Shown here: positions 62,463 through 64,000 of the stretch, one piece after another
Position numbering within the stretch: position 1 is the first letter of the stretch
Layout: every line of letters begins with the position of its first letter
Source of the DNA: Pantoea sp050157905
GTDB taxonomy: Bacteria; Pseudomonadota; Gammaproteobacteria; Enterobacterales; Enterobacteriaceae
Length of the DNA: 64,000 nt
Assembly: GCF_050157905.1 (NCBI RefSeq)
Contig: NZ_JBKIWZ010000003.1
Coordinates: forward strand, 124,001 to 188,000
Direction: 5' to 3'
Made by a program: the position numbers and the translations under genes
The notes under the pieces: model-generated
Database searches by the model: none
What the model was told of the DNA's origin: nothing
What the model saw: the letters and a program-made list of their open reading frames with translations, nothing else

Positions 62463-63425
62463 ATGTTAAACGACGCGCGTGTCTATGCTTACTCCGCCAC
62501 ATTAATGGGTTCGCCCATCCTGCTTAAACTCTTCGACGATAATCAGACCCTGGCCGGTCAGGTGTTCCGCCTGATCAAACAGCAGGAAAATCTTTTTACG
62601 GTCAACCGCGCCGCGTCAGAAGTGATGGCGATTAACCATGCGGCGGGGCAGCAGCCGGTGGTGGTGAGTCAGCCCGTTTTCGATTTGATCGCCTGCGCAC
62701 ACGCGGTGAGTCTGCTGCCTGGCAGTCTGTTTAACCTGGCTATTGGCCCGCTGGTAAAGTGCTGGAAGATCGGCTTTCAGGGTCATAGCGTGCCGCCTGA
62801 GGCCGAGCTGCGGGCACGTCTGGCGCTGACCAATCCACGCGATGTGATCCTTGATGCCGACGCCCGCAGCGTCATGCTGGCCCGCCCAGGCATGGAGATT
62901 GACCTCGGCGCCATCGCCAAAGGGTACATCGCCGATGTCGTGCAGGCCTTTCTGCGTCAGCAGCAGGTCAGCCGTGCCCTGATTAACCTGGGTGGCAACG
63001 TCCAGACGGTGGGTGCGCCGCCCGATGAAACCGGCTGGGCCATCGGCCTGAAGAAACCTTTTGGCGAAGAGGGCGCACTGATCGGGGTGATTGAGGTCTG
63101 CAACCGCTCGGTGGTCACCTCCGGCATTTATGAGCGCTACTTCGAGGAGGATGGTGTCTGTTACCACCATATCCTCGATCCGCACAGCGGTTATCCGCTG
63201 GATAACGCGCTGCTGAGTGTCACCGTAATTTCGGACCGTTCGCTGGATGGCGATATCTATACCACACTGTTGTATGGCCTGGGTGCGGAAAAGGGCATTG
63301 CCTGCCTGGCCGATAAGCCGGGCATTGAGGCGATTTTCGTGACCCGCGACAAACAGGTTATCTGCTCGTCACAACGTCACTTTTCGTTTCGGTTACTCGA
63401 TACCAACTATCGGCTGGTTCACTGA
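62463..63425 (+). CDS. apbE: FAD:protein FMN transferase ApbE, cytoplasmic
   Basis: The 320-residue enzyme transfers FMN from FAD to Thr/Ser of FMN-bind domains. Marks are NLAIGPLVKCWKIGF, EIDLGAIAKGYIADVVQAFL, INLGGNVQTVG, and SVVTSGIYERYFEEDGVCYH followed by HILDPHSGYPL. It lacks a signal peptide or lipobox, unlike the usual periplasmic form, so it acts on a cytosolic partner. The adjacent reductase carries the target motif. Its last 7 bases overlap the end of the convergent regulator gene. Confidence 0.93.
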   Translation: MLNDARVYAYSATLMGSPILLKLFDDNQTLAGQVFRLIKQQENLFTVNRAASEVMAINHAAGQQPVVVSQPVFDLIACAHAVSLLPGSLFNLAIGPLVKCWKIGFQGHSVPPEAELRARLALTNPRDVILDADARSVMLARPGMEIDLGAIAKGYIADVVQAFLRQQQVSRALINLGGNVQTVGAPPDETGWAIGLKKPFGEEGALIGVIEVCNRSVVTSGIYERYFEEDGVCYHHILDPHSGYPLDNALLSVTVISDRSLDGDIYTTLLYGLGAEKGIACLADKPGIEAIFVTRDKQVICSSQRHFSFRLLDTNYRLVH

Positions 63426-64000
63426 CAATACTGCTTCAGCAGGGTGTGATATTCCGGCTGCAGACGATAGCGATAAACCGGGCGGCCCGTCACCCCGTAG
63501 TGAATGCTGGTGAACAGGATATTAATCTGCGCCAGCCAGATCAGATATTTGCGGCAGGAAACGCGGGAGATGTTGACCTCAGTCGCCAGCTCATCGGTGG
63601 AGAACTCAGTACCCGGATGCGCGTCGATCCAGAGGCATAGCGTGCGCAGCGTCTGCGGTGTTAACCCTTTTGGCAGTCGCTTCTGTTCGCTGGCGCCTGG
63701 CGGATTGCCATGCAGAAGCTGATCCACGTCTGACTGCTGATAAAACTGATGATTGTCCATCAGCGATTTTTTCTGCCGCCAGCCGGTGAGCGCCTCTTCG
63801 AAGCGGGCGAACTGGAAGGGCTTGATCAGGTAGTCCACCACCCCGTAGTTGAGTGAGGTTTTAATGGTCGCGGCATCCGCGGCAGACGAGATGATGATGA
63901 CGTCAACGGATCGCCCGGCGCTGCGCAGCTCCGGCAGCAGATCAAGACCATTCTCCTGCTGCATGTAGATATCCAGCAGGATCAGATCCACCTGAGGTTC
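63419..64000 (-). CDS. DcuR/CitB-family response regulator, N-terminus beyond the window
   Basis: The visible 193 residues include the receiver phosphorylation site (VDLILLDIYMQQENGLDLLP), then VIIISSAADAATIKTSLNYG and the Lys in DYLIKPFQFARFEEAL. A C-terminal winged helix contains FSTDELATEVNISRVSCRKY. This is the DcuR/DpiA type that works with a C4-dicarboxylate or citrate sensor kinase (DcuS/DpiB), which probably lies just right of the window. Its location suggests it controls the fumarase, permease and reductase genes. Confidence 0.9.
   Translation of the reverse strand, partial: EPQVDLILLDIYMQQENGLDLLPELRSAGRSVDVIIISSAADAATIKTSLNYGVVDYLIKPFQFARFEEALTGWRQKKSLMDNHQFYQQSDVDQLLHGNPPGASEQKRLPKGLTPQTLRTLCLWIDAHPGTEFSTDELATEVNISRVSCRKYLIWLAQINILFTSIHYGVTGRPVYRYRLQPEYHTLLKQYCQ

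Noticed and set aside
1..64000. tRNA, rRNA, CRISPR arrays, intact insertion sequences or phage genes
   Set aside because: None seen on either strand; the only mobile-type trace is the Rpn remnant.

Overview
The window is enterobacterial DNA that fits Pantoea (Erwiniaceae). The diagnostic part is a complete Pantoea-type carotenoid cluster (crtE-X-Y-I-B, with convergent crtZ) on the same molecule as a riboswitch-led thiOSGF thiamine operon and a full maltose/maltodextrin regulon. From memory of published work, that combination is typical of the large universal Pantoea plasmid LPP-1, so I infer a megaplasmid segment. No rRNA, tRNA, CRISPR array, replication gene or intact transposon is visible.

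Layout. 1-4.0 kb: the tail of a MetE-like methionine synthase, a LysE-family exporter gene broken by a one-base frameshift, a GFA-family zinc protein, a FlaR-like P-loop protein, and an old-yellow-enzyme/ArsR operon with a matching inverted-repeat operator. 4.1-7.2 kb: a TPP riboswitch, a short leader ORF coupled to thiO, then thiO-thiS-thiG-thiF. 7.2-9.0 kb: an ASCH protein, a DsbA-like protein and a small TTG-start gene. 9.3-15.5 kb: carotenoid genes leading to zeaxanthin and its glucosides. 15.7-29.3 kb: accessory genes (YtfJ-like, a small HTH-like protein, pirin, a PepSY/DUF2946 pair with Met/His-rich segments, a 2-hydroxyacid dehydrogenase, an internally deleted Rpn/YhgA pseudogene, glutaminase, a CynX/NimT exporter, an unlisted 56-residue lipoprotein, OrtT-type toxin, dihydroxyacetone kinase, a YbhB-like protein, ProP). 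29.8-34.5 kb: a 2OG-Fe(II) oxygenase with a MetQNI-type ABC importer, then a quinone-reductase/TetR pair.

34.6-50.1 kb is the maltose regulon: malEFG diverging from malK-lamB-malM around a control region with MalT and CRP-like sites, then malPQ diverging from malT. 50.4-52.7 kb is yfiR-yfiN-yfiB (periplasmic control of a diguanylate cyclase). 52.8-55.6 kb holds a LysR regulator diverging from a PRISE-type reductase, followed by a second NAD(P)-binding protein.

55.7-64 kb is a coherent anaerobic C4-dicarboxylate module: class I fumarase and a DASS-family permease on one strand. On the other, across an AT-rich control region with a perfect FNR site, lie a soluble three-domain NADH:fumarate reductase-type flavoprotein (OYE + FMN-bind + FAD) and a cytoplasmic ApbE that would flavinylate it. 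A convergent DcuR-type response regulator runs off the window edge. Together they would import a dicarboxylate, make fumarate and use it as a soluble NADH sink. This and the riboswitch-led thi operon are the most interesting systems here.
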